NCBI GenBank assembly: GCA_911728435.2
Contig: OU452207.1
Location: 18,563,682 to 18,627,681, forward strand
Direction: 5' to 3'
Length of the DNA: 64,000 nt
Origin: Apoderus coryli
Lineage: Eukaryota > Arthropoda > Insecta > Coleoptera > Attelabidae
Shown: in pieces, positions 1 through 11,000 of the stretch
Layout: every line of letters starts with the position of its first letter
How positions within the stretch are numbered: the first letter of the stretch is position 1
Position numbers and translations under genes: made by a program
Notes under the pieces: generated by a model
Databases searched by the model: none
What the model was told of the DNA's origin: nothing
Seen by the model: only the letters and a program-made list of their open reading frames with translations

Positions 1-291
1 CGCTCTAATTCGTTCTAAATTGCTTTTTATGCTTATTCTAATTTATTTTTACTAATAAAATATAGTTTTAAATTCTTAGAGGGAAAACAGCCTTTTGGTA
101 CACACTTTACTTTTTAAATCTAAATAACACAATTTTTTAAATAAACGCTGTAATTAGTTCTAAATTGCTTTTTTATGCTTAATCTAATTTCTTTTTACTA
201 ATAAAATTTAGTTTTAAATTCTTAGAGAGAAAACAGCTTTTTGGTAGACACTTTACTTTTTAAATATAAATAACACAATTTCTTAATTAAA

Positions 292-437
292 CGCTCTAAT
301 TCGTTCTTAATTGCTTTTTTATGCTTATTCTAATTTCTTTTTACTAATAAAATTTAGTTTTAAATTCTTAGAGAGAAAACAGCTTTTTGGTAGACACTTT
401 ACTTTTTAAATATAAATAACACCATTTCTTAATTAAA
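292..437 (+). repeat. Representative type E monomer (most common)
   Basis: Type E begins CGCTCTAATTCGTTCTTAAT, with GCTTTTTTATGCTTATTC, CTTAGAGAGAAAACAGC and GGTAGACAC. It is the commonest form and serves as the reference consensus here. Its usual tail TTTCTTAATTAAA contains TTAATTAA, the PacI recognition sequence, at monomer positions 138-145. Sub-variants have CTTAAAGAG or CTAAGAG in place of CTTAGAG, ACTAAAAAAATTT in place of ACTAATAAAATTT, or a TAATAGAATTTAG variant. These recur at equivalent HOR positions. Confidence 0.9.
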
Positions 438-583
438 CGCTCTAATTCGTTATTAATTGCTTTTTTATGCTTATTCTAATTTCTTTTTACTAATAAAATT
501 TAGTTTTAAATTCTTAAAGAGAAAACAGCTTTTTGGTAGACACTTTACTTTTTAAATCTAAATAACAAAATTTCTGACCTAAA
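438..583 (+). repeat. Representative type F monomer
   Basis: Type F has CGTTATTAATTGC in the head. It often carries AGTTTAAAATTC and the TTTCTGACCTAAA tail leading into a D monomer, as here. A 145-bp sub-class lacks one T (TTTCTTTTACTAAT), for example at 1314-1458, and recurs at the same HOR place. A later sub-class near 43,602, 44,476 and 45,935 has TTCATTATTAA, a CpG to CpA change. Confidence 0.88.
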
Positions 584-729
584 CGCTCTAAATCGTTCTA
601 AATTGCTTTTTTGTGCTTATTCTAATTTCTTTTTACTAATAAAATTTAGTTTTAAATTCTTAGAGAGAAAACAGCTTTTTGGTAGACACTTTACTTTTTA
701 AATATAAATAACACAATTTTTTAAATAAA
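584..729 (+). repeat. Representative type D monomer (marker monomer)
   Basis: Type D begins CGCTCTAAATCGTTC and has GCTTTTTTGTGC. It is preceded by the rare monomer tail CAAAATTTCTGACCTAAA, which makes it the best landmark for long-range order. I located this tail before 584, 1022, 1459, 3063, 8021, 8459, 8896, 10500, 12396, 13125, 13563, 14000, 15604, 17500, 17937, 19250, 19687, 22751, 23188, 25377, 25814, 29897, 42143, 42435, 47684, 51915, 55564, 58336, 60233 and 61546. At 3063 and 17500 the head is partly N-like, and at 60233 it is H-type. The spacing of these sites defines the HOR-1 period. Confidence 0.92.
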
Positions 730-1604
730 CGCTCTAATTCGTTCTAAATTGCTTTTTTATGCTTAATCTAATTTCTTTTTACTAATAAAATTTAGTTTTA
801 AATTAATAGAGGGAAAACAGCTTTTTGGTACACACTTTACTTTTTAAATATAAATAACACAATTTTTTAAATAAACGCTCTAATTCGTTCGAAATTGCTT
901 TATTATGCTTATTCGAATATCTTTTTACTAATAAAATTTAGTTTTAAATTCTTAGAGAGAAAACAGCTTTTTGGTAGACACTTTACTTTTTAAATCTAAA
1001 TAACAAAATTTCTGACCTAAACGCTCTAAATCGTTCTAAATTGCTTTTTTGTGCTTATTCTAATTTCTTTTTACTAATAAAATTTAGTTTTAAATTCTTA
1101 GAGAGAAAACAGCTTTTTGGTAGACACTTTACTTTTTAAATATAAATAACACAATTTCTTAATTAAACGCTCTAATTCGTTCTTAATTGCTTTTTTATGC
1201 TTATTCTAATTTCTTTTTACTAATAAAATTTAGTTTTAAATTCTAAGAGAGAAAACAGCTTTTTGGTAGACACTTTACTTTTTAAATATAAATAACACCA
1301 TTTCTTAATTAAACGCTCTAATTCGTTATTAATTGCTTTTTTATGCTTATTCTAATTTCTTTTACTAATAAAATTTAGTTTAAAATTCTTAAAGAGAAAA
1401 CAGCTTTTTGGTAGACACTTTACTTTTTAAATCTAAATAACAAAATTTCTGACCTAAACGCTCTAAATCGTTCTAAATTGCTTTTTTGTGCTTATTCTAA
1501 TTTCTTTTTACTAATAAAATTTAGTTTTAAATTCTTAGAGAGAAAACAGCTTTTTGGTAGACACTTTACTTTTTAAATATAAATAACACAATTTTTTAAA
1601 TAAA

Positions 1605-1750
1605 CGCTCTAATTCGTTCTAAATTGCTTTTTTATGCTTAATCTAATTTCTTTTTACTAATAAAATTTAGTTTTAAATTCTTAGAGGGAAAACAGCTTTT
1701 TGGTACACACTTTACTTTTTAAATATAAATAACACAATTTTTTAAATAAA
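1605..1750 (+). repeat. Representative type K monomer
   Basis: Type K has an A-like head (CGTTCTAAATTGC with six T) and GCTTAATCTAA as in type B, then GAGGG and GGTACACAC. It sits between D and C in HOR-1 (D-K-C). A sub-class with AAATTAATAGAGGG (for example 730-875) marks the first and twenty-ninth places of the HOR-1 unit. Type N differs only by GCTTATTC in place of GCTTAATC. Confidence 0.82.
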
Positions 1751-1896
1751 CGCTCTAATTCGTTCGAAATTGCTTTATTATGCTTATTCGAATATCTTTT
1801 TACTAATAAAATTTAGTTTTAAATTCTTAGAGAGAAAACAGCTTTTTGGTAGACACTTTACTTTTTAAATATAAATAACACAATTTCTTAATTAAA
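1751..1896 (+). repeat. Representative type C monomer with two TTCGAA sites
   Basis: Type C has CGTTCGAAATTGC and GCTTTATTATGC followed by TTATTCGAATATC. This gives two TTCGAA palindromes, at monomer positions 13-18 and 37-42; the second lies in the 8-bp palindrome ATTCGAAT. The type has four CpG dinucleotides against two in type E. Versions with GCTTTATTGTGC plus AAAATTTTG form a recognisable sub-class (for example near 3,790, 9,625 and 16,333). It recurs at fixed HOR positions, and some copies carry the TTTCTGACCTAAA tail and precede a D monomer. Confidence 0.9.
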
Positions 1897-2625
1897 CGCT
1901 CTAATTCGTTCTTAATTGCTTTTTTATGCTTATTCTAATTTCTTTTTACTAAAAAAATTTAGTTTTAAATTCTTAAAGAGAAAACAGCTTTTAGGTAGAC
2001 ACTTTACTTTTTAAATATAAATAACACAATTTTTTAAATAAACGCTCTAATTCGTTCTAAATTGCTTTTTATGCTTATTCTAATTTCTTTTTACTAATAA
2101 AATATAGTTTTAAATTCTTAGAGGGAAAACAGCTTTTTGGTACACACTTTACTTTTTAAATATAAATAACACAATTTTTTAAATAAACGCTCTAATTCGT
2201 TCGAAATTGCTTTATTGTGCTTATTCGAATATCTTTTTACTAATAAAATTTAGTTTTAAATTCTTAGAGAGAAAACAGCTTTTTGGTAGACACTTTACTT
2301 TTTAAATATAAATAACACAATTTCTTAATTAAACGCTCTAATTCGTTATTAATTGCTTTTTTATGCTTATTCTAATTTCTTTTTACTAATAAAATTTAGT
2401 TTTAAATTCTTAAAGAGAAAACAGCTTTTTGGTAGACACTTTACTTTTTAAATCTAAATACCACAATTTCTTAATTAAACGCTCTAATTCGTTCTTAATT
2501 GCTTTTTTATGCTTATTCTAATTTCTTTTTACTAATAAAATTTAGTTTTAAATTCTTAAAGAGAAAACAGCTTTTTGGTAGACACTTTACTTTTTAAATA
2601 TAAATAACACAATTTTTTAATTAAA

Positions 2626-2771
2626 CGCTCTAATTCGTTCTTAATTGCTTTATTATGCTTATTCGAATATCTTTTTACTAATAAAATTTAGTTTTAAATT
2701 CTTAGAGAGAAAACAGCTTTTTGGTAGACACTTTACTTTTTAAATATAAATAACACAATTTCTTAATTAAA
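2626..2771 (+). repeat. Chimeric E/C monomer (type X)
   Basis: The head is type E (CGTTCTTAATTGC) and from about position 25 the sequence is type C (GCTTTATTATGCTTATTCG and AATATC). The switch lies in or near the shared ATTGCTTT. The same chimera is at 10,063, 15,167 and 19,104, each time at the same place in HOR-1. It therefore arose once and was multiplied with the HOR unit. Confidence 0.85.
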
Positions 2772-4229
2772 CGCTCTAATTCGTTCTTAATTGCTTTTTT
2801 ATGCTTATTCTAATTTCTTTTTACTAATAAAATTTAGTTTTAAATTCTAAGAGAGAAAACAGCTTTTTGGTAGACACTTTACTTTTTAAATATAAATAAC
2901 ACAATTCCTTAATTAAACGCTCTAATTCGTTATTAATTGCTTTTTTATGCTTATTCTAATTTCTTTTACTAATAAAATTTAGTTTAAAATTCTTAAAGAG
3001 AAAACAGCTTTTTGGTAGACACTTTACTTTTTAAATCTAAATAACAAAATTTCTGACCTAAACGCTCTAATTCGTTCTAAATTGCTTTTTTATGCTTATT
3101 CTAATTTCTTTTTACTAATAAAATTTAGTTTTAAATTCTTAGAGAGAAAACAGCTTTTTGGTAGACACTTTACTTTTTAAATATAAATAACACAATTTTT
3201 TAAATAAACGCTCTAATTCGTTCTAAATTGCTTTTTTATGCTTAATCTAATTTCTTTTTACTAATAAAATTTAGTTTTAAATTCTTAGAGGGAAAACAGC
3301 TTTTTGGTACACACTTTACTTTTTAAATATAAATAACACCATTTTTTAAATAAACGCTCTAATTCGTTCGAAATTGCTTTATTATGCTTATTCGAATATC
3401 TTTTTACTAATAAAATTTAGTTTTAAATTCTTAGAGAGAAAACAGCTTTTTGGTAGACACTTTACTTTTTAAATATAAATAACACAATTTCTTAATTAAA
3501 CGCTCTAATTCGTTCTTAATTGCTTTTTTATGCTTATTCTAATTTCTTTTTACTAAAAAAATTTAGTTTTAAATTCTTAAAGAGAAAACAGCTTTTTGGT
3601 AGACACTTTACTTTTTAAATATAAATAACACAATTTTTTAAATAAACGCTCTAATTCGTTCTAAATTGCTTTTTATGCTTATTCTAATTTCTTTTTACTA
3701 ATAAAATATAGTTTTAAATTCTTAGAGGGAAAACAGCCTTTTGGTACACACTTTACTTTTTAAATATAAATAACACAATTTTTTAAATAAACGCTCTAAT
3801 TCGTTCGAAATTGCTTTATTGTGCTTATTCGAATATCTTTTTACTAATAAAATTTTGTTTTAAATTCTTAGAGAGAAAACAGCTTTTTGGTAGACACTTT
3901 ACTTTTTAAATATAAATAACACAATTTCTTAATTAAACGCTCTAATTCGTTATTAATTGCTTTTTTATGCTTATTCTAATTTCTTTTTACTAATAAAATT
4001 TAGTTTTAAATTCTTAAAGAGAAAACAGCTTTTTGGTAGACACTTTACTTTTTAAATCTAAATACCACAATTTCTTAATTAAACGCTCTAATTCGTTCTT
4101 AATTGCTTTTTTATGCTTATTCTAATTTCTTTTTACTAATAAAATTTAGTTTTAAATTCTTAAAGAGAAAACAGCTTTTTGGTAGACACTTTACTTTTTA
4201 AATATAAATAACACAATTTTTTAATTAAA

Positions 4230-4375
4230 CGCTCTAATTCGTTCTTAATTGCTTTTTTATGCCTATTCTAATTTCTTTTTACTAATAAAATTTAGTTTTA
4301 AATTCTTAAAGAGAAAACAGCTTTTTGGTAGACACTTTACTTTTTAAATATAAATAACACAATTTTTTAAATAAA
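4230..4375 (+). repeat. Representative type I monomer
   Basis: Type I is an E-like monomer with ATGCCTATTC in place of ATGCTTATTC, usually with CTTAAAGAG and TTTTAGGTAGA in the later half. It follows a TTTTTTAATTAAA tail and is normally followed by A-B, giving a fixed I-A-B run in HOR-1 and in early HOR-2 units. Confidence 0.85.
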
Positions 4376-4520
4376 CGCTCTAATTCGTTCTAAATTGCTT
4401 TTTATGCTTATTCTAATTTCTTTTTACTAATAAAATATAGTTTTAAATTCTTAGAGGGAAAACAGCCTTTTGGTACACACTTTACTTTTTAAATCTAAAT
4501 AACACAATTTTTTAAATAAA
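4376..4520 (+). repeat. Representative type A monomer (145 bp)
   Basis: Type A is one base shorter than most because the T run after GC is five rather than six (GCTTTTTATGC). Other markers are AAAATATAG in place of AAAATTTAG, GAGGGAAAACAGCC and GGTACACACTT, with a TTTTTTAAATAAA tail. The same type is at 1-145, 5980, 7438 and 26398, and it is nearly always followed by type B. The AATATA change disrupts the short AATTTA/TAAATT dyad present in other types. Confidence 0.9.
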
Positions 4521-4666
4521 CGCTGTAATTAGTTCTAAATTGCTTTTTTATGCTTAATCTAATTTCATTTTACTAATAAAATTTAGTTTTAAATTCTTAG
4601 AGGGAAAACAGCTTTTTGGTACACACTTTACTTTTTAAATATAAATAACACTATTTTTTAAATAAA
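4521..4666 (+). repeat. Representative type B monomer
   Basis: Type B begins CGCTGTAATTAGTTC and later has GCTTAATCTAA. The CTCTAATTCG to CTGTAATTAG change removes the second CpG of the monomer. It normally follows an A or A2 monomer. This copy also has TTTCATTTTAC, a variant shared by B monomers at about 21,140 and 23,770. Tails differ by position: before an H monomer the tail is AATTCTTAACTAAA, elsewhere TTTTTTAAATAAA or TTTCTTAATTAAA, so heads and tails of monomers vary partly independently. Confidence 0.88.
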
Positions 4667-4958
4667 CGCTCTAATTCGTTAGAAATTGCTTTATTATGCT
4701 TATTCGAATATCTTTTTACTAATAAAATTTAGTTTTAAATTCTTAGAGAGAAAACAGCTTTTTGGTAGACACTTTACTTTTTAAATATAAATAACACAAT
4801 TTCTTAATTAAACGCTCTAATTCGTTATTAATTGCTTTTTTATGCTTATTCTAATTTCTTTTTACTAATAAAATTTAGTTTTAAATTCCAAGAGAGAAAA
4901 CAGCTTTTTGGTAGCAACTTTACTTTTTAAATCTAAATAACACAATTTCTTAATTAAA

Positions 4959-5103
4959 CGCTATAATTCGTTCTTAATTGCTTTTTTATGCTTATTCTAA
5001 TTTCTTTTTACTAATAAAATTTAGTTTTAAATTCTAAGAGAGAAAACAACTTTTAGGTAGAACTTTACTTTTTAAATATAAATAACACAATTTTTTAAAT
5101 AAA
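4959..5103 (+). repeat. Representative type G monomer (145 bp)
   Basis: Type G begins CGCTATAATTCGTTC and has CTAAGAGAG followed by TTTTAGGTAGAACTT, one base shorter than the usual GGTAGACACTT. It is followed by A2, B and often H, forming the cassette that defines HOR-2. A version with GAACTTCAC in place of GAACTTTAC marks the region after about 43,000. Confidence 0.88.
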
Positions 5104-5249
5104 CGCTCTAATTCGATCTAAATTGCTTTTTTATGCTTATTCTAATTTCTTTTTACTAATAAAATATAGTTTTAAATTCTTAGAGGGAAAACAGCTTTTT
5201 GGTACACACTTTACTTTTTAAATCTAAAAAACACAATTTTTTAAATAAA
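5104..5249 (+). repeat. Representative type A2 monomer
   Basis: A2 resembles type A (AAAATATAG, GAGGG, GGTACACAC) but keeps the six-T run, has CAGCTTTTTGG in place of CAGCCTTTTGG, and often has TCTAAAAAACAC in the tail. This copy and those near 6,560 and 28,004 carry ATTCGATCTAAATTGC. Copies near 31,541, 33,293 and 35,774 share TTTTTTCTAATAAAA. It sits between G and B in the HOR-2 cassette. Confidence 0.85.
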
Positions 5250-5395
5250 CGCTGTAATTAGTTCTAAATTGCTTTTTTATGCTTAATCTAATTTCTTTTT
5301 ACTAATAAAATTTAGTTTTAAATTCTTAGAGGGAAAACAGCTTTTTGGTACACACTTTACTTTTTAAATCTAAATAACACAAATTCTTAACTAAA

Positions 5396-5541
5396 CGCTC
5401 TAATTCGTTCGAAATGGCTTTTTTATGCTTATTCTAATTTCTTTTTACTAATAAAATTTAGTTTTAAATTCTTAGAGAGAAAACCGCTTTTTGGTAGACA
5501 CTTTACTTTTTAAATATAAATAACACAATTTCTTAATTAAA
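5396..5541 (+). repeat. Representative type H monomer
   Basis: Type H has CGTTCGAAATGGC, so it shares one TTCGAA with type C but has ATGGC in place of ATTGC and lacks the second site. It follows a tail ending CTTAACTAAA. A 147-bp sub-class with an extra T (CGCTTCTAATTCG) starts at 32,513, 35,286, 36,746, 38,205 and 39,519. Another sub-class near 49,580-51,060 follows ACACGATTTCTTAAC. Confidence 0.88.
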
Positions 5542-7437
5542 CGCTCTAATTCGTTCTTAATTGCTTTTTTATGCTTATTCTAATTTCTTTTTACTAATAA
5601 AATTTAGTTTTAAATTCTTAAAGAGAAAACAGCTTTTTTGTAGACACTTTACTTTTTAAATCTAAATAACACAATTTCTTAACTAAACGCTCTAATTCGT
5701 TCGAAATGGCTTTTTTATGCTTATTCTAATTTCTTTTTACTAATAAAATTTAGTTTTAAATTCTTAGAGAGAAAACAGCTTTTTGGTAGACACTTTACTT
5801 TTTAAATATAAATAACACAATTTCTTAATTAAACGCTCTAATTCGTTCTTAATGGCTTTTTTATGCCTATTCTAATTTCTTTTTACTAATAAAATTTAGT
5901 TTTAAATTCTTAGAGAGAAAACAGCTTTTAGGTAGAAACTTTACTTTTTAAATATAAATAACACAATTTTTTAAATAAACGCTCTAATTCGTTCTAAATT
6001 GCTTTTTATGCTTATTCTAATTTCTTTTTACTAATAAAATATAGTTTTAAATTCTTAGAGGGAAAACAGCCTTTTGGTACACACTTTACTTTTTAAATCT
6101 AAATAACACAATTTTTTAAATAAACGCTGTAATTAGTTCTAAATTGCTTTTTTATGCTTATTCTAATTTCTTTTTACTAATAAAATTTAGTTTTAAATTC
6201 TTAGAGAGAAAACAGCTTTTTGGTAGACACTTTACTTTTTAAATATAAATAACACAATTTCTTAATTAAACGCTCTAATTCGTTATTAATTGCTTTTTTA
6301 TGCTTATTCTAATTTCTTTTTACTAATAAAATTTAGTTTTAAATTCCAAGAGAGAAAACAGCTTTTTGGTAGCAACTTTACTTTTTAAATCTAAATAACA
6401 CAATTTCTTAATTAAACGCTATAATTCGTTCTTAATTGCTTTTTTATGCTTATTCTAATTTCTTTTTACTAATAAAATTTAGTTTTAAATTCTAAGAGAG
6501 AAAACAGCTTTTAGGTAGAACTTTACTTTTTAAATATAAATAACACAATTTTTTAAATAAACGCTCTAATTCGATCTAAATTGCTTTTTTATGCTTATTC
6601 TAATTTCTTTTTACTAATAAAATATAGTTTTAAATTCTTAGAGGGAAAACAGCTTTTTGGTACACACTTTACTTTTTAAATCTAAAAAACACAATTTTTT
6701 AAATAAACGCTGTAATTAGTTCTAAATTGCTTTTTTATGCTTAATCTAATTTCTTTTTACTAATAAAATTTAGTTTTAAATTCTTAGAGAGAAAACAGCT
6801 TTTTTGTAGACACTTTACTTTTTAAATCTAAATAACACAAATTCTTAACTAAACGCTCTAATTCGTTCGAAATGGCTTTTTTATGCTTATTCTAATTTCT
6901 TTTTACTAATAAAATTTAGTTTTAAATTCTTAGAGAGAAAACAGCTTTTTGGTAGACACTTTACTTTTTAAATATAAATAACACAATTTCTTAATTAAAC
7001 GCTCTAATTCGTTCTTAATTGCTTTTTTATGCTTATTCTAATTTCTTTTTACTAATAAAATTTAGTTTTAAATTCTTAAAGAGAAAACAGCTTTTTTGTA
7101 GACACTTTACTTTTTAAATCTAAATAACACAAATTCTTAACTAAACGCTCTAATTCGTTCGAAATGGCTTTTTTATGCTTATTCTAATTTCTTTTTACTA
7201 ATAAAATTTAGTTTTAAATTCTTAGAGAGAAAACAGCTTTTTGGTAGACACTTTACTTTTTAAATATAAATAACACAATTTCTTAATTAAACGCTCTAAT
7301 TCGTTCTTAATTGCTTTTTTATGCCTATTCTAATTTCTTTTTACTAATAAAATTTAGTTTTAAATTCTTAAAGAGAAAACAGCTTTTAGGTAGAAACTTT
7401 ACTTTTTAAATATAAATAACACAATTTTTTAAATAAA

Positions 7438-8020
7438 CGCTCTAATTCGTTCTAAATTGCTTTTTATGCTTATTCTAATTTCTTTTTACTAATAAAATAT
7501 AGTTTTAAATTCTTAGAGGGAAAACAGCCTTTTGGTACACACTTTACTTTTTAAATCTAAATAACACAATTTTTTAAATAAACGCTGTAATTAGTTCTAA
7601 ATTGCTTTTTTATGCTTAATCTAATTTCTTTTTACTAATAAAATTTAGTTTTAAATTCTTAGAGAGAAAACAGCTTTTTGGTAGACACTTTACTTTTTAA
7701 ATATAAATAACACAATTTCTTAATTAAACGCTCTAATTCGTTCTTAATTGCTTTTTTATGCTTATTCTAATTTCTTTTTACTAATAAAATTTAGTTTTAA
7801 ATTCTTAGAGAGAAAACAGCTTTTTGGTAGACACTTTACTTTTTAAATATAAATAACACCATTTCTTAATTAAACGCTCTAATTCGTTATTAATTGCTTT
7901 TTTATGCTTATTCTAATTTCTTTTTACTAATAAAATTTAGTTTAAAATTCTTAAAGAGAAAACAGCTTTTTGGTAGACACTTTACTTTTTAAATCTAAAT
8001 AACAAAATTTCTGACCTAAA
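7438..8020 (+). repeat. HOR-1 copy 0, closing A-B-E-F
   Basis: Four monomers (A, B, E with ACACCATT, and F with AGTTTAAAATTC plus the GACCTAAA tail) close the enlarged copy and lead into the D monomer at 8,021. They match 12,5xx-13,124 in the complete unit and 1-583 at the window start. Confidence 0.82.
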
Positions 8021-11000
8021 CGCTCTAAATCGTTCTAAATTGCTTTTTTGTGCTTATTCTAATTTCTTTTTACTAATAAAATTTAGTTTTAAATTCTTAG
8101 AGAGAAAACAGCTTTTTGGTAGACACTTTACTTTTTAAATATAAATAACACAATTTTTTAAATAAACGCTCTAATTCGTTCTAAATTGCTTTTTTATGCT
8201 TATTCTAATTTCTTTTTACTAATAAAATTTAGTTTTAAATTAATAGAGGGAAAACAGCTTTTTGGTACACACTTTACTTTTTAAATATAAATAACACCAT
8301 TTTTTAAATAAACGCTCTAATTCGTTCGAAATTGCTTTATTATGCTTATTCGAATATCTTTTTACTAATAAAATTTAGTTTTAAATTCTTAGAGAGAAAA
8401 CAGCTTTTTGGTAGACACTTTACTTTTTAAATCTAAATAACAAAATTTCTGACCTAAACGCTCTAAATCGTTCTAAATTGCTTTTTTGTGCTTATTCTAA
8501 TTTCTTTTTACTAATAAAATTTAGTTTTAAATTCTTAGAGAGAAAACAGCTTTTTGGTAGACACTTTACTTTTTAAATATAAATAACACAATTTCTTAAT
8601 TAAACGCTCTAATTCGTTCTTAATTGCTTTTTTATGCTTATTCTAATTTCTTTTTACTAATAAAATTTAGTTTTAAATTCTAAGAGAGAAAACAGCTTTT
8701 TGGTAGACACTTTACTTTTTAAATATAAATAACACCATTTCTTAATTAAACGCTCTAATTCGTTATTAATTGCTTTTTTATGCTTATTCTAATTTCTTTT
8801 ACTAATAAAATTTAGTTTAAAATTCTTAAAGAGAAAACAGCTTTTTGGTAGACACTTTACTTTTTAAATCTAAATAACAAAATTTCTGACCTAAACGCTC
8901 TAAATCGTTCTAAATTGCTTTTTTGTGCTTATTCTAATTTCTTTTTACTAATAAAATTTAGTTTTAAATTCTTAGAGAGAAAACAGCTTTTTGGTAGACA
9001 CTTTACTTTTTAAATATAAATAACACAATTTTTTAATTAAACGCTCTAATTCGTTCTAAATTGCTTTTTTATGCTTAATCTAATTTCTTTTTACTAATAA
9101 AATTTAGTTTTAAATTCTTAGAGGGAAAACAGCTTTTTGGTACACACTTTACTTTTTAAATATAAATAACACCATTTTTTAAATAAACGCTCTAATTCGT
9201 TCGAAATTGCTTTATTATGCTTATTCGAATATCTTTTTACTAATAAAATTTAGTTTTAAATTCTTAGAGAGAAAACAGCTTTTTGGTAGACACTTTACTT
9301 TTTAAATATAAATAACACAATTTCTTAATTAAACGCTCTAATTCGTTCTTAATTGCTTTTTTATGCTTATTCTAATTTCTTTTTACTAAAAAAATTTAGT
9401 TTTAAATTCTTAAAGAGAAAACAGCTTTTAGGTAGACACTTTACTTTTTAAATATAAATAACACAATTTTTTAAATAAACGCTCTAATTCGTTCTAAATT
9501 GCTTTTTATGCTTATTCTAATTTCTTTTTACTAATAAAATATAGTTTTAAATTCTTAGAGGGAAAACAGCCTTTTGGTACACACTTTACTTTTTAAATAT
9601 AAATAACACAATTTTTTAAATAAACGCTCTAATTCGTTCGAAATTGCTTTATTGTGCTTATTCGAATATCTTTTTACTAATAAAATTTTGTTTTAAATTC
9701 TTAGAGAGAAAACAGCTTTTTGGTAGACACTTTACTTTTTAAATATAAATAACACAATTTCTTAATTAAACGCTCTAATTCGTTATTAATTGCTTTTTTA
9801 TGCTTATTCTAATTTCTTTTTACTAATAAAATTTAGTTTTAAATTCTTAAAGAGAAAACAGCTTTTTGGTAGACACTTTACTTTTTAAATCTAAATACCA
9901 CAATTTCTTAATTAAACGCTCTAATTCGTTCTTAATTGCTTTTTTATGCTTATTCTAATTTCTTTTTACTAATAAAATTTAGTTTTAAATTCTTAGAGAG
10001 AAAACAGCTTTTTGGTAGACACTTTACTTTTTAAATATAAATAACACAATTTTTTAATTAAACGCTCTAATTCGTTCTTAATTGCTTTATTATGCTTATT
10101 CGAATATCTTTTTACTAATAAAATTTAGTTTTAAATTCTTAGAGAGAAAACAGCTTTTTGGTAGACACTTTACTTTTTAAATATAAATAACACAATTTCT
10201 TAATTAAACGCTCTAATTCGTTCTTAATTGCTTTTTTATGCTTATTCTAATTTCTTTTTACTAATAAAATTTAGTTTTAAATTCTAAGAGAGAAAACAGC
10301 TTTTTGGTAGAAACTTTACTTTTTAAATATAAATAACACCATTTCTTAATTAAACGCTCTAATTCGTTATTAATTGCTTTTTTATGCTTATTCTAATTTC
10401 TTTTACTAATAAAATTTAGTTTAAAATTCTTAAAGAGAAAACAGCTTTTTGGTAGACACTTTACTTTTTAAATCTAAATAACAAAATTTCTGACCTAAAC
10501 GCTCTAAATCGTTCTAAATTGCTTTTTTGTGCTTATTCTAATTTCTTTTTACTAATAAAATTTAGTTTTAAATTCTTAGAGAGAAAACAGCTTTTTGGTA
10601 GACACTTTACTTTTTAAATATAAATAACACAATTTTTTAAATAAACGCTCTAATTAGTTCTAAATTGCTTTTTTATGCTTAATCTAATTTCTTTTTACTA
10701 ATAAAATTTAGTTTTAAATTCTTAGAGGGAAAACAGCTTTTTGGTACACACTTTACTTTTTAAATATAAATAACACCATTTTTTAAATAAACGCTCTAAT
10801 TCGTTCGAAATTGCTTTATTATGCTTATTCGAATATCTTTTTACTAATAAAATTTAGTTTTAAATTCTTAGAGAGAAAACAGCTTTTTGGTAGACACTTT
10901 ACTTTTTAAATATAAATAACACAATTTCTTAATTAAACGCTCTAATTCGTTCTTAATTGCTTTTTTATGCTTATTCTAATTTCTTTTTACTAAAAAAATT

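Larger units (their letters stand above)
584..4666 (+). repeat. HOR-1 copy 0, first part (28 monomers)
   Basis: The order is D-K-C-D-E-F-D-K-C-E-A-C-F-E-X-E-F-(D/N)-K-C-E-A-C-F-E-I-A-B. It matches monomers 1-28 of the complete unit at 8,021 with a constant offset of 7,437 bp (584 to 8,021, 1,022 to 8,459, 1,459 to 8,896, 3,063 to 10,500). After the B monomer at 4,521 the order leaves HOR-1. The monomers at 1-583 (A-B-E-F) match the last four of the unit, so another copy lies upstream of the window. Confidence 0.85.
4667..7437 (+). repeat. 19-monomer HOR-2 block inside HOR-1 copy 0
   Basis: Where the complete unit has N-C-D (starting 12,104), this copy has 19 monomers: C-F-G-A2-B-H-E-H-I-A-B-F-G-A2-B-H-E-H-I. 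The first monomer has CGTTAGAAATTGC, a C variant shared only with 27,564. Inside is a tandem 10-mer, G-A2-B-H-E-H-I-A-B-F, starting at 4,959 and again at 6,417 (1,458 bp). HOR-1 order resumes with A-B-E-F at 7,438. The replacement raises the unit from 35 to 51 monomers. Related order is present at 27,564-29,160. Confidence 0.82.

Noticed and set aside
1751..1896. CENP-B box
   Set aside because: TTCG is present in types C and H but the required downstream CGGG is not, in either orientation.
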